A DNA stretch of 46,345 bases from Desulfuromonas sp. Lineage in GTDB: Bacteria; Desulfobacterota; Desulfuromonadia; Desulfuromonadales; Desulfuromonadaceae. The stretch is taken from the NCBI GenBank assembly GCA_021162745.1, contig JAGGYC010000067.1:1-46345 (forward strand), written 5' to 3'. Positions 7,977 through 15,295 of this stretch are shown piece after piece. The notes under the pieces were generated by a model that searched no databases, was not told where the DNA came from, and saw only the letters and a list, made by a program, of their open reading frames with translations. Position 1 is the first letter of the stretch, and the number at the start of each line of letters is the position of its first letter. Position numbers and translations under genes: made by a program.

Positions 7977-9016
7977 TGATTGATTTTCCTCACCGTCAAT
8001 CGGCCCACTGCGAAAGCGGGGCGGTCTCCAGCTTGCTCACCCATGCCGGTCTGCCGATCTCTGAAGCGATGGCCTTTGGTTTGGGGGGCGGCTTGTTTTT
8101 CGGTTATGTGCCCTTCGTCAAACTCAACGGTTTTCCCCTCACCACCTACCGTTGCCGTCCCGGCGGGATTTTTGCCCGGGTGACCAAAGGGCTACAGTGT
8201 CGGGTTATCCAGAAAAAGTATCGCCAGCCGCAGCAGGCGATGGCTGAACTCGATGCTCTGCTGGAGCAGGGGATTGCCGTCGGCTTGCAGACTAGTGTCT
8301 TCTGGCTGCCATATATCCCGCCGGCGCTGCGGTTTCATTTTAATGCCCACAATCTGATTGTCGTCGGCAAGGAGGGCAGCCGCTACCGGATCAGCGATCC
8401 GGTGATGCCCGAGCTGGTGTGGTGCGAGGCCGAGGATCTGGCCCATGCCCGTTTTGCCCAGGGTGCCTTGGCTCCCAAAGGTCGCTGCTATTATCTGGAG
8501 GGGGAACCGCAGATTACCGATCTGCGTCAGCCGACACTGCGCGGCATACAGATTGTCTGTTGCGACATGTTGGCGCCGGTGCCGATCGGTGGCATCCGTG
8601 GCATGCGTTATATGGCGCGTAGCATGCGCCACTGGGAACAGAAATACGGCAAGCGCAAGTCGATCTCCTGTCTGGCACAGATGATTCGCATGCAGGAAGA
8701 GATCGGTACCGGTGGCGCCGGTTTCCGGTTTATCTACGCCGCATTTCTACAGGAGGCTGCTGGGCTGTTCAATAATGCTGAATTGAAGGAAATGGCCGAC
8801 CGTCTAACCCTGATCGGCGATGGCTGGCGCGAGGTGGCCGTTGAAGCCGCCCGCTGTTGCAAAGGGCGCGATGAAAACGTTACTCTGGACAGTTTGGCCG
8901 ACAAAATTCTGCTGCGCGCCGATGAAGAGGAACCTTTCTTCTGTGAGTTGCGTCAGCTGAGCAAAACATTGCAGCGCCAACTCAAAGATGGCCAGCCGAA
9001 GGGGAAAGCATCCTGA
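7973..9016 (+). CDS. BtrH-type acyltransferase (BtrH N-terminal and DUF4872-like regions)
   Basis: A protein of 347 aa. The N-terminus, HCESGAVSSLLTHAGLPISE, is the hallmark of BtrH N-terminal domains, papain-like enzymes that move an acyl group from a carrier protein to an amine. The candidate nucleophile is Cys13, with His126 (NAHNLIVVG) and Asp142 (ISDPV) as partners. The C-terminal part (about 200-347) fits the DUF4872 region. BtrH itself transfers the side chain from ACP BtrI to ribostamycin in butirosin synthesis. Here the donor would be one of the two ACPs. It overlaps the 143-aa gene (ATGA) and the ABC ATPase (TGATG), so acyl transfer is likely linked to export. The acceptor is unknown. 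Confidence 0.75.
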   Translation: MMIDFPHRQSAHCESGAVSSLLTHAGLPISEAMAFGLGGGLFFGYVPFVKLNGFPLTTYRCRPGGIFARVTKGLQCRVIQKKYRQPQQAMAELDALLEQGIAVGLQTSVFWLPYIPPALRFHFNAHNLIVVGKEGSRYRISDPVMPELVWCEAEDLAHARFAQGALAPKGRCYYLEGEPQITDLRQPTLRGIQIVCCDMLAPVPIGGIRGMRYMARSMRHWEQKYGKRKSISCLAQMIRMQEEIGTGGAGFRFIYAAFLQEAAGLFNNAELKEMADRLTLIGDGWREVAVEAARCCKGRDENVTLDSLADKILLRADEEEPFFCELRQLSKTLQRQLKDGQPKGKAS

Positions 9017-9765
9017 TGGCTGAAGCCATTCTCACGGCAACAGCCTTGCAGAAATGTTACTGCGGCCAGTCCTCTCCGGCGGTGAACGGGCTTGATTTGA
9101 TGCTTGGCAAGGGGGAGTTGTTGGCGTTGTTGGGACCGAATGGTGCCGGTAAGACCACCACCCTGTCGCTGTTGTCAACGCTGATGCGCCCCGATAGCGG
9201 CACACTGACCATTGACGGTGTCGATGCCCTCAAACATGCTGAGCAGGTGCGTCATCTGATGGGGGTGGTACCGCAGGATCTGGCGCTCTATCCAACCCTG
9301 ACCCTGCATGAAAACCTTAACTTCTGGGGGCGGTTGTATGGCCTGAGGGGTCGCAGCCTCCAGCAGCGGGTGGATGAATGTATTCAATTTACGGCATTGG
9401 AAGGGGTGTTGAGCCACCGTATCGATACTTTCTCCGGTGGTATGAAGCGGCGTGCCAATCTGGCCGCCGGTATTCTCCATCAGCCGCAGATACTGTTTCT
9501 GGATGAGCCGACCGTCGGTATTGACGCCCAGTCGCGCCATCTGATTCTGACCAACCTGCGTCAGCTTAATGCTCAGGGGATGAGCATGATCTATACCAGT
9601 CATTATATGGAAGAGGTCAGCCAACTCTGTCAACGGCTGGTGGTGATGGATGAGGGCGTGTGGGTGGCTGAGGGCAGTGTTGAACAGCTATTGGCTGAGC
9701 ATCCTGACTGTGATCATCTTGAAGAGTTGTTCCTGAAGCTGACCGGCAAGCAGTTGAGGGACTAA
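9016..9765 (+). CDS. ABC transporter ATP-binding protein
   Basis: A protein of 249 aa. Walker A is GPNGAGKTTT (residues 40-49), the Q-loop GVVPQDLALYP, the signature FSGGMKRR and Walker B ILFLDEPTVGID, followed by the H-loop YTSHYMEEV. All catalytic residues are present. The type fits CcmA/DrrA-like ATPases that pair with ABC-2 permeases to export lipids, drugs or polyketides. Its start overlaps the BtrH-like stop by one base. The matching permease gene begins 534 bases downstream because a long repeat lies between them, so the natural operon has been split. Confidence 0.9.
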   Translation: MAEAILTATALQKCYCGQSSPAVNGLDLMLGKGELLALLGPNGAGKTTTLSLLSTLMRPDSGTLTIDGVDALKHAEQVRHLMGVVPQDLALYPTLTLHENLNFWGRLYGLRGRSLQQRVDECIQFTALEGVLSHRIDTFSGGMKRRANLAAGILHQPQILFLDEPTVGIDAQSRHLILTNLRQLNAQGMSMIYTSHYMEEVSQLCQRLVVMDEGVWVAEGSVEQLLAEHPDCDHLEELFLKLTGKQLRD

Positions 9766-9795
9766 ATGGTGATAGACTGCCAAAACAATGGTGTT

Positions 9796-10230
9796 GCACC
9801 AACAGGGTTCTGCATAACGGTGCCACGGAAAAAGTAGAGAGCGATAAACAATCAAGCTACTCAACGCCGTAGCTCATAAAAAGAGAAAACTCAGTCGACC
9901 TAAAGGGCGACTTGCCGCCAAGGTGAAGCATAACGGAAAGCGACTCATCGTAAGTGGGTCTGCGACCCCTAGAGGGCAGGTTTTAAAAGCTATTTCTTTG
10001 CTCACTTTCTTTGCAAAGCCCCAAAGAAAGTGTGTCGGCTGCGGGACGAAACCCGCGAACTTGATCTTGGTTTTAAAGGGTTTCGGGTCAGCAGTTGTCG
10101 GGTTACGCTTCGCTAACCCGACCTACAAAATTACCACCGAGGAGCCCGAAAAAACTCGCTGCGCTCAAACAGTACCGGGCAAAGCACTCTCGTTGACGCT
10201 CATTACGTTCAGCGGCGGCAAACGGGGTAA
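9796..10230 (+). repeat. Long dispersed repeat, copy 1, with several hairpins
   Basis: This copy shares long identical blocks with 14796-15150. The first 43 bases (9796-9838) equal 14796-14838, and 9908-9948 equals 14910-14950; further blocks surround the hairpin. An 11-bp perfect stem (10003-10013 with 10022-10032, loop 8) is followed by GCGGG/CCCGC and the hairpin GTCGGGTTA...TAACCCGAC at 10097-10122. No gene is supported here: the open frame running through it to 10303 has a composition dictated by the repeat. It separates the ABC ATPase from the permease and fills the gap 9766-10299. Confidence 0.8.
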
Positions 10231-10299
10231 CTTGTTACTCAACAAGTATAAGTTGGACAAAATAATCTATTCATCTAATTTTTTTTACGAGACTATTGA

Positions 10300-11637
10300 A
10301 TGATATATCAAGTATGGGCGGTTATCCTTAAAGAACTCCAGTTGCTGCGGCGTGATCGTGGCGGCCTGGCGGTGCTGTTTGTTATGCCGGTGGCGTTAGT
10401 GTTGATTGTTTGTCTGGTGCAGGACAACATTCTTAAAACATCCGGTGCCGGTCATGTCGATGTGTTATTGCTCGATGGTGATCAGGGGGAGTTTTCGCAG
10501 CGCCTGCACCAGCAACTGCTGGCTCAAGGATCGTTCCGTATTAACCACATCACCGCTGGCGGCGACTATCAACAGGCCCGCCGCCAGGTGGATGATGGCG
10601 ATTACCAGATTGGGATCTATCTGACACCAGGGTTCTCCGAACAACTGCATGAGCAGGTTTATCGTCGCGTGCGTCATGCTCTTTCGGGGCAGGATCCATC
10701 GGAGCTGGATCAAACACTACAGGCAGGGAAACCCGCATTGCAGGTCGAATATTTTTTTGATCCGGCCGTCCAGGGTGGACTGCAGGCCGGAATTGCCGGT
10801 CTGTTGCAGCAATTGACGGCTGCTGAAACATTGAAGATTCAGATGGAGGCCTTCCGGGCCTTGCTGCCGGCGTATGTTGAACGTCATGTCAGTCAGCAGC
10901 TGGGTTCGATGTTTGCTCAAGCTTTGGCACAGAATCCCCTTGAAATTAATCTGCCTGATGAGGGTGAACCGCTGGTTGAGGTGAGCAGGGCGACCAGCAG
11001 TGGGGCGGACTTTGTCATGCCGACCTCCGTTCAACATAATGTTCCGGCCTGGTCGATGTTCGGCATCTTCTTTATTATTTTACCGTTGTCTGCGGTGTTG
11101 TTGCAGGAACGGGCTCAAGGGGTCTTTCTCCGTCTGCAACTGGTTCCGGGACATGCTGTCGGCTTGGTTGTCGGTCGAGTATTGGCCTATCTGTTGTTGT
11201 GTATGGTGCAGTTTGGCCTGATGTTGTTGGTTGGCTACTATCTATTGCCCCAATTGGGTACTGATACATTGAACTTTCACGGTCAGATTCCGGCTTTGTT
11301 CATTATTGCCCTGTGTGCCGGGTTAACGGCCTGTGGCTTTGGTATGCTGCTCGGTGTCTTTGCTCGCAGTGAGCAACAGGCCAGTTTAACCGCTGCCGTG
11401 ACGATTGTTATCGCCGCCGCTTTGGGTGGCATCATGGTTCCTGTCTATCTGATGCCATCGTTGATGCAGAAAATTAGTATTTTATCCCCCCTTGGTTGGG
11501 GATTGGATGCTTTCCAAATAGTGTTGCTGCGCGGGGGATCATTGACCGACACTTTGCCGCAGTTGTCGCAATTGCTTGGTTGTTCAGCTCTGTGTTTTGT
11601 CTTGGCATGGCGTGGTTTGAAACGCCGGCGTTGTTAA
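10300..11637 (+). CDS. ABC-2 type transporter permease
   Basis: A protein of 445 aa. It has an N-terminal membrane segment (LAVLFVMPVALVLIVCLV), a large extracytoplasmic domain of about 210 residues and then at least five membrane segments, starting near WSMFGIFFIILPLSAVLL. This is the layout of ABC2_membrane_3 permeases (YhhJ/YbhR/DrrB-like). The conserved LPLSAVLLQERAQGVFLRL stretch is typical. It should pair with the upstream ATPase to export the product of the ACP/KS/BtrH pathway. No clear Shine-Dalgarno precedes ATG 10300. The repeat has replaced the natural junction, so expression relative to the ATPase is uncertain. Confidence 0.85.
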   Translation: MIYQVWAVILKELQLLRRDRGGLAVLFVMPVALVLIVCLVQDNILKTSGAGHVDVLLLDGDQGEFSQRLHQQLLAQGSFRINHITAGGDYQQARRQVDDGDYQIGIYLTPGFSEQLHEQVYRRVRHALSGQDPSELDQTLQAGKPALQVEYFFDPAVQGGLQAGIAGLLQQLTAAETLKIQMEAFRALLPAYVERHVSQQLGSMFAQALAQNPLEINLPDEGEPLVEVSRATSSGADFVMPTSVQHNVPAWSMFGIFFIILPLSAVLLQERAQGVFLRLQLVPGHAVGLVVGRVLAYLLLCMVQFGLMLLVGYYLLPQLGTDTLNFHGQIPALFIIALCAGLTACGFGMLLGVFARSEQQASLTAAVTIVIAAALGGIMVPVYLMPSLMQKISILSPLGWGLDAFQIVLLRGGSLTDTLPQLSQLLGCSALCFVLAWRGLKRRRC

Positions 11638-11675
11638 ATTAAACCTGATTCAGTGAGTACAATGGGAGTGGTGTT

Positions 11676-11942
11676 ATGAGTAGGGAAGAGCTGTATCGAG
11701 AATTACAAAATTTGATCATTGAAGCTTGCCATATTCAGGAAGATTTTCCTGAATTAATCGATGCCGATATCTCACTGATCGGCCCGGATTCACCCCTTGG
11801 TCTGGATTCGCTCGATGCCGTAGAAATTGTTGTCGCGGTGCAGCGCCATTTTGATGTGCGGATTGGCGGTGAAGAATCGGGTCGCCAAGCGTTAGATACT
11901 CTGCGTGCGTTGGCAGAATTTGTAGAATCTCATCGTAAATAG
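11676..11942 (+). CDS. Acyl carrier protein (second in the locus)
   Basis: A protein of 88 aa with GGGAG (11664-11668) before ATG 11676. The phosphopantetheine serine is Ser45 in GLDSLDAVEIVVAVQRHFDV. Its core is closely similar to the first ACP, and it has a longer, more divergent first helix (YRELQNLIIEACHIQEDFPE). Paired ACPs are common in aryl-polyene and type II clusters, where one carries the starter and the other the growing chain; that split is not proven here. It ends the locus: about 260 bases later a new promoter drives a phosphate transporter. Confidence 0.9.
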   Translation: MSREELYRELQNLIIEACHIQEDFPELIDADISLIGPDSPLGLDSLDAVEIVVAVQRHFDVRIGGEESGRQALDTLRALAEFVESHRK

Positions 11943-12015
11943 TTGCTGGTTGGTTCGGGACGGCTCCCTCGATTTATGAGGAGACTTTCGATAAAAAAAA
12001 GATGCTTTTTTGCAG

Positions 12016-12044
12016 TTGTAAAACGGCGTCGCCTCAGTTATATT
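12016..12044 (+). promoter_or_regulatory. Candidate sigma-70 promoter for the phosphate cotransporter
   Basis: TTGTAA at 12016-12021 and TATATT at 12039-12044 are separated by 17 bases, in the gap between the second ACP and the Na/Pi gene. The leader of about 150 bases to the start holds no recognised riboswitch. Prediction by eye only. Confidence 0.45.
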
Positions 12045-12200
12045 CGCAACGTTTCAACCGGAAGCTGATCGACCGTTAGTATTGTCCTGCGTCAGGCGCA
12101 GGTGATGTGGATCAGCGTCATAGAGTGTCGTTCCCTACATTCGAGCGGAACATCCGTTCGTCGTCTGTCTGAGATGGCAGACAACCACTGGAGGTTCGCT

Positions 12201-13889
12201 ATGTCGGTGTTGTTAAGCCAGCAGCTAATATTCGGTTTGATGGGTGGTCTCGGCCTGTTCCTGTTCGGCATGAAAATCATGTCGGAAGGACTGCAGAAGA
12301 TTGCCGGTAACCGGATGCGCAAGATCCTGGCTGCTCTGACTAATAATCGTTACGTCGCGGCATTTGTCGGTCTGGCGGTAACAGCCATTATTCAATCCTC
12401 AAGCGCAACCACCGTCATGGTGGTCGGCTTCGTTAATGCCGGATTGATGTCGCTGGTTCAGGCTATTGGTGTCGTTCTTGGCGCCAACGTTGGTACCACG
12501 GTAACGGCGCAGTTGATTGCCTTTAATATCACCAAGTTCGCGCTGCCGGCCATCGGTGTCGGTGTCGGGTTGAAGCTGTTTTCCAAGCGTAAAGACTGGA
12601 TCTATATTGGCGAGATTATTCTCGGCTTCGGTATCCTGTTTTACGGCTTGTCGGTGATGAAGAGCGCCTTTGATCCGGTAAAGACCAGTGATGAGTTTCG
12701 CCATATCTTTACCCTGGTTGGTGATAGCCCGCTGTTGGCTGTTGCTGTCGGTGCCATTCTCACGGTCATTGTCCAGAGCAGTAGTGCCACCATCGGTATT
12801 ACCCTGGCTCTGGCAACCAGTGGCCTGCTCAGTTTCGAAGGCAGTATGGCGTTGATCCTCGGTGAGAACATCGGTACCACCATTACCGCCAACCTTGCCG
12901 CCATAGGTACCAATATTGCGGCACGGCGTACGGCAATATCTCACTTCTTGTTCAATTTTCTTGGCGTCGCCTACATGTTGCTCCTCTTCCCGTATTTTCT
13001 CGATTTTATCGAGTGGTTAACACCGGGGAACGCTGATTTTGTCGTTGTCACGCAACAGCAGGCAACCAATCTTGGGGTGGCCATTGGCGATAAACCCTAC
13101 ATTGCTCGCCACATTGCCAATACCCATACCCTGTTCAATATCCTCAATGTGGTGATCTTCTTGCCGATTATCGGTTTGCTGGCCAAACTGGCGACCAAAA
13201 TACTGCCTGGTGACGATGTTGAGGTTGATTACCATCTCAAGTATATCGACAGTCGTGTCTTGAATACGCCGCCGCTGGCGATCAGTCAGGCCCGTGCAGA
13301 GACCACCCGCATGGCATCGCTGTGTCTGGAATGTCTCGATGATACGCTGGTCTTTATGAAGACCAAAGATACCCGGTTAATTGAAGGTTTGAATAAAAAA
13401 GAAGATCTGATTGATCTGCTACAGCGTGAGATTCTCGATTTTTTGGTCGCGGTGTCGCAGCGACCGATTTCGCAGGAACTTTCAAAAGAGATTTCATCGC
13501 TGATGCACATGGTCAACGACCTGGAAAAGGTTGGCGATTATTGCGAAAACCTGTGGGAGCTCGGCCAACGGAAAATTGATGAAAAGATCACGTTCTCGAA
13601 GATGGCTATCGATGAATTTGATGATCTCGCGGGTAAAACCCGCGCGTTTCTCGCTTTTATCCAGCAGTCCTTGGAACATAAGGATACGACGATTGCTGAG
13701 AAAGCCCAGTTCATGGAGAATCAGATTGATGATCTTGAGGCGACTCTGCGTGCGCATCATATCTCTCGTCTTAACACTGGTGAGTGTTCTGTGACACCGG
13801 GATTGATCTTTATTGATATGTTGCATAATTTTGAAAAAATCGGTGACCATACCCATAGTGTTGCCAAGGCGATTCTCGGTAAAAAATAG
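12201..13889 (+). CDS. Na+/phosphate cotransporter (NptA/PNaS family) with PhoU-like C-terminus
   Basis: A protein of 562 aa. ATG 12201 has GGAGG six bases upstream; upstream in-frame ATGs would add a non-homologous leader. Two inverted Na_Pi_cotrans repeats are visible, each with the QSSSAT signature (AIIQSSSATTVMVVGF and VIVQSSSATIGITLAL) and a GxNxGTT block (GANVGTTVTA, GENIGTTITA). The C-terminal 200 residues are PhoU-like helices (for example MVNDLEKVGDYCENLWEL, MLHNFEKIGDHTHSVAKA). It should take up phosphate with sodium across the inner membrane. The stop overlaps the GTG of the Ppx-like gene by one base, which suggests a phosphate/polyphosphate operon. Confidence 0.9.
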   Translation: MSVLLSQQLIFGLMGGLGLFLFGMKIMSEGLQKIAGNRMRKILAALTNNRYVAAFVGLAVTAIIQSSSATTVMVVGFVNAGLMSLVQAIGVVLGANVGTTVTAQLIAFNITKFALPAIGVGVGLKLFSKRKDWIYIGEIILGFGILFYGLSVMKSAFDPVKTSDEFRHIFTLVGDSPLLAVAVGAILTVIVQSSSATIGITLALATSGLLSFEGSMALILGENIGTTITANLAAIGTNIAARRTAISHFLFNFLGVAYMLLLFPYFLDFIEWLTPGNADFVVVTQQQATNLGVAIGDKPYIARHIANTHTLFNILNVVIFLPIIGLLAKLATKILPGDDVEVDYHLKYIDSRVLNTPPLAISQARAETTRMASLCLECLDDTLVFMKTKDTRLIEGLNKKEDLIDLLQREILDFLVAVSQRPISQELSKEISSLMHMVNDLEKVGDYCENLWELGQRKIDEKITFSKMAIDEFDDLAGKTRAFLAFIQQSLEHKDTTIAEKAQFMENQIDDLEATLRAHHISRLNTGECSVTPGLIFIDMLHNFEKIGDHTHSVAKAILGKK

Positions 13890-14848
13890 TGCCTGCTGTT
13901 ATTGATGTTGGTTCGCACACCGCTCGGCTACTGATTGCCGAGATGCTTGATGGCGAACTGAATGTCATCCACTATGAACATGTCATTACCCACCTGGGTG
14001 AAGGGGCCTCGCTTGCGTATGGATTAACATCGCAAGCGATGGTTCGCACCCTGTCTGTTTTGGAATCCTTTGCCCGTACGATACGAGACCTCGACCACAC
14101 ATCGGTTCGTGTGATCGGTACACAAGTGTTGCGTGTCGCTGTAAACCATCAGTAATTTGCTGAACAATTGTTGCTACGCACCGGTTTAATCTTGGAAATT
14201 GTCGATGGTCAGCAAGAAGCCTTACTGATGGCGACCGGCGTATTGGCAGCCCTTTACCCGCCTCTACAGCGTTGTGTGATATTCGATATCGGTGGTGGCA
14301 GTACTGAGCTTGTCTGTGTGGAGAATGGTGTGTTACGTTTCCAGCGCAGTTGGGCTGTGGGTGTTGTTCGGCTGCTGGACGAGCCGGATCCCGTTTCTGG
14401 CGTGTCCGCCATGCTCAGTGAACTCAAACAGCAACTTCAACACTGTCAATTGTGGCCGCAGGTCTGCAGCGACGACTGGACCTTGGTGGGTATGGCTGGA
14501 ACGGTGACCATTCTTGCTGCTGCCCAGCTGGAGATGACACATTACCAACCACAGCGGATTAACAATGTTCATCTGAATCGGCAGCAACTTGATCGTCTTG
14601 ACCGCAAATTATCCAAATTGAGTATCGCTGAACGGGAGGCTCTGCCGGGGATTGAGACTGGTCGCGGGGCGACCATTGTTCCAGGTGTGCAACTGGTTTT
14701 GCGGCTGCTCGAATTCTTTGACCACGATGAGCTGGTGGTGTGTGATGCCGGTTTGTTACAGGGTGTGTTTCATAGTACGTGGGGCGAACAACGCAGCACC
14801 AACAGGGTTCTGCATAACGGTGCCACGGAAAAAGTAGATACCGACTAA
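13889..14848 (+). pseudogene. Ppx/GppA exopolyphosphatase-like gene, interrupted by TAA; 3' end within a repeat
   Basis: The GTG at 13889 overlaps the upstream stop (TAGTG). The ASKHA phosphatase motifs are present: AVIDVGSHTARLLIAE at the start and VIFDIGGGSTELVCVENG later, and the acidic GQQEA site is intact. A TAA at 14153-14155, just after VRVIGTQVLRVAVNHQ, splits the frame; translation continues without a shift as FAEQLLLRTGLILEIVDG. The family has a continuous chain here, so a nonsense mutation is likely (CAA to TAA would fit). The C-terminal 17 or so codons, from 14796, lie inside the long repeat also found at 9796. Intact, the enzyme would degrade polyphosphate or pppGpp. The result is probably inactive. 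Confidence 0.75.
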
Positions 14849-15150
14849 ACAACTAAATTATTCAACGCCTCAGTCATGAAAAACAATCAAATCAGTCGGT
14901 CGTAAGATCCGACTTGCCGCCAAGGTGAAGCATAACGGAAAGCGACTCATTGCCGGTGGATTTGCGACCTCCAGAGGGCCGGGTTTTAAGGCCATTTTTT
15001 GCGTACTTTTTTGTGGTCCGTCAAAAAAGTACGTCGGCTGCGGGACGAACCCCGCGACCTTGATCTTGGTTTTAAAGGGTTTCGGGTCAGCAGTTGTCGG
15101 GTAACCATCCCCGTTGACGCTCATTACGTTCGGCGGCGACAAACGGGGGG
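14796..15150 (+). repeat. Long dispersed repeat, copy 2, with hairpin
   Basis: This is the second copy of the element at 9796. The first 43 bases are identical and further identical blocks follow. Its main hairpin has a 12-bp perfect stem (15002-15013 with 15022-15033) and again an 8-base loop. The stem sequence differs from copy 1 on both arms, so pairing is kept. The repeat begins inside the Ppx-like gene and supplies its stop codon. No gene is seen in 14849-15295; the rest of the gap holds the iorA promoter. Confidence 0.8.
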
Positions 15151-15204
15151 CTGTTCCTGACAATTCCATGATGACAGAATTCAAGTAGCTTTTGTCGCCT
15201 TCAA

Positions 15205-15234
15205 TTGACAAGAGGAAGGCGCATCAATTATAGT
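15205..15234 (+). promoter_or_regulatory. Candidate sigma-70 promoter for iorAB
   Basis: TTGACA (15205-15210) matches the -35 consensus and TATAGT (15229-15234) is one base off the -10 consensus, with an 18-base spacer. It lies about 60 bases before the iorA start and just after the long repeat. Confidence 0.6.
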
Positions 15235-15295
15235 CAGCGTTTGATTTTAATGTTTACAGTTATCGATTGTATCGAACAAACCTGTGAGAGGATAT

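Noticed and set aside
9923-10303. A 126-codon plus-strand open frame across the long repeat (starts KHNGKRLIVSGSA)
   Set aside because: It runs through hairpins shared with 14796-15150 and its residues follow the repeat, with no ribosome-binding site and no recognisable domain. The second copy is not open in the same way.
4484-14155. Reassignment of TAA to Gln, suggested by two in-frame TAA codons at Gln-like positions
   Set aside because: TAA is the normal stop of several genes here (for example the acyltransferase and the thrS-region genes use TAA or TAG normally), so simple nonsense mutations are more likely.
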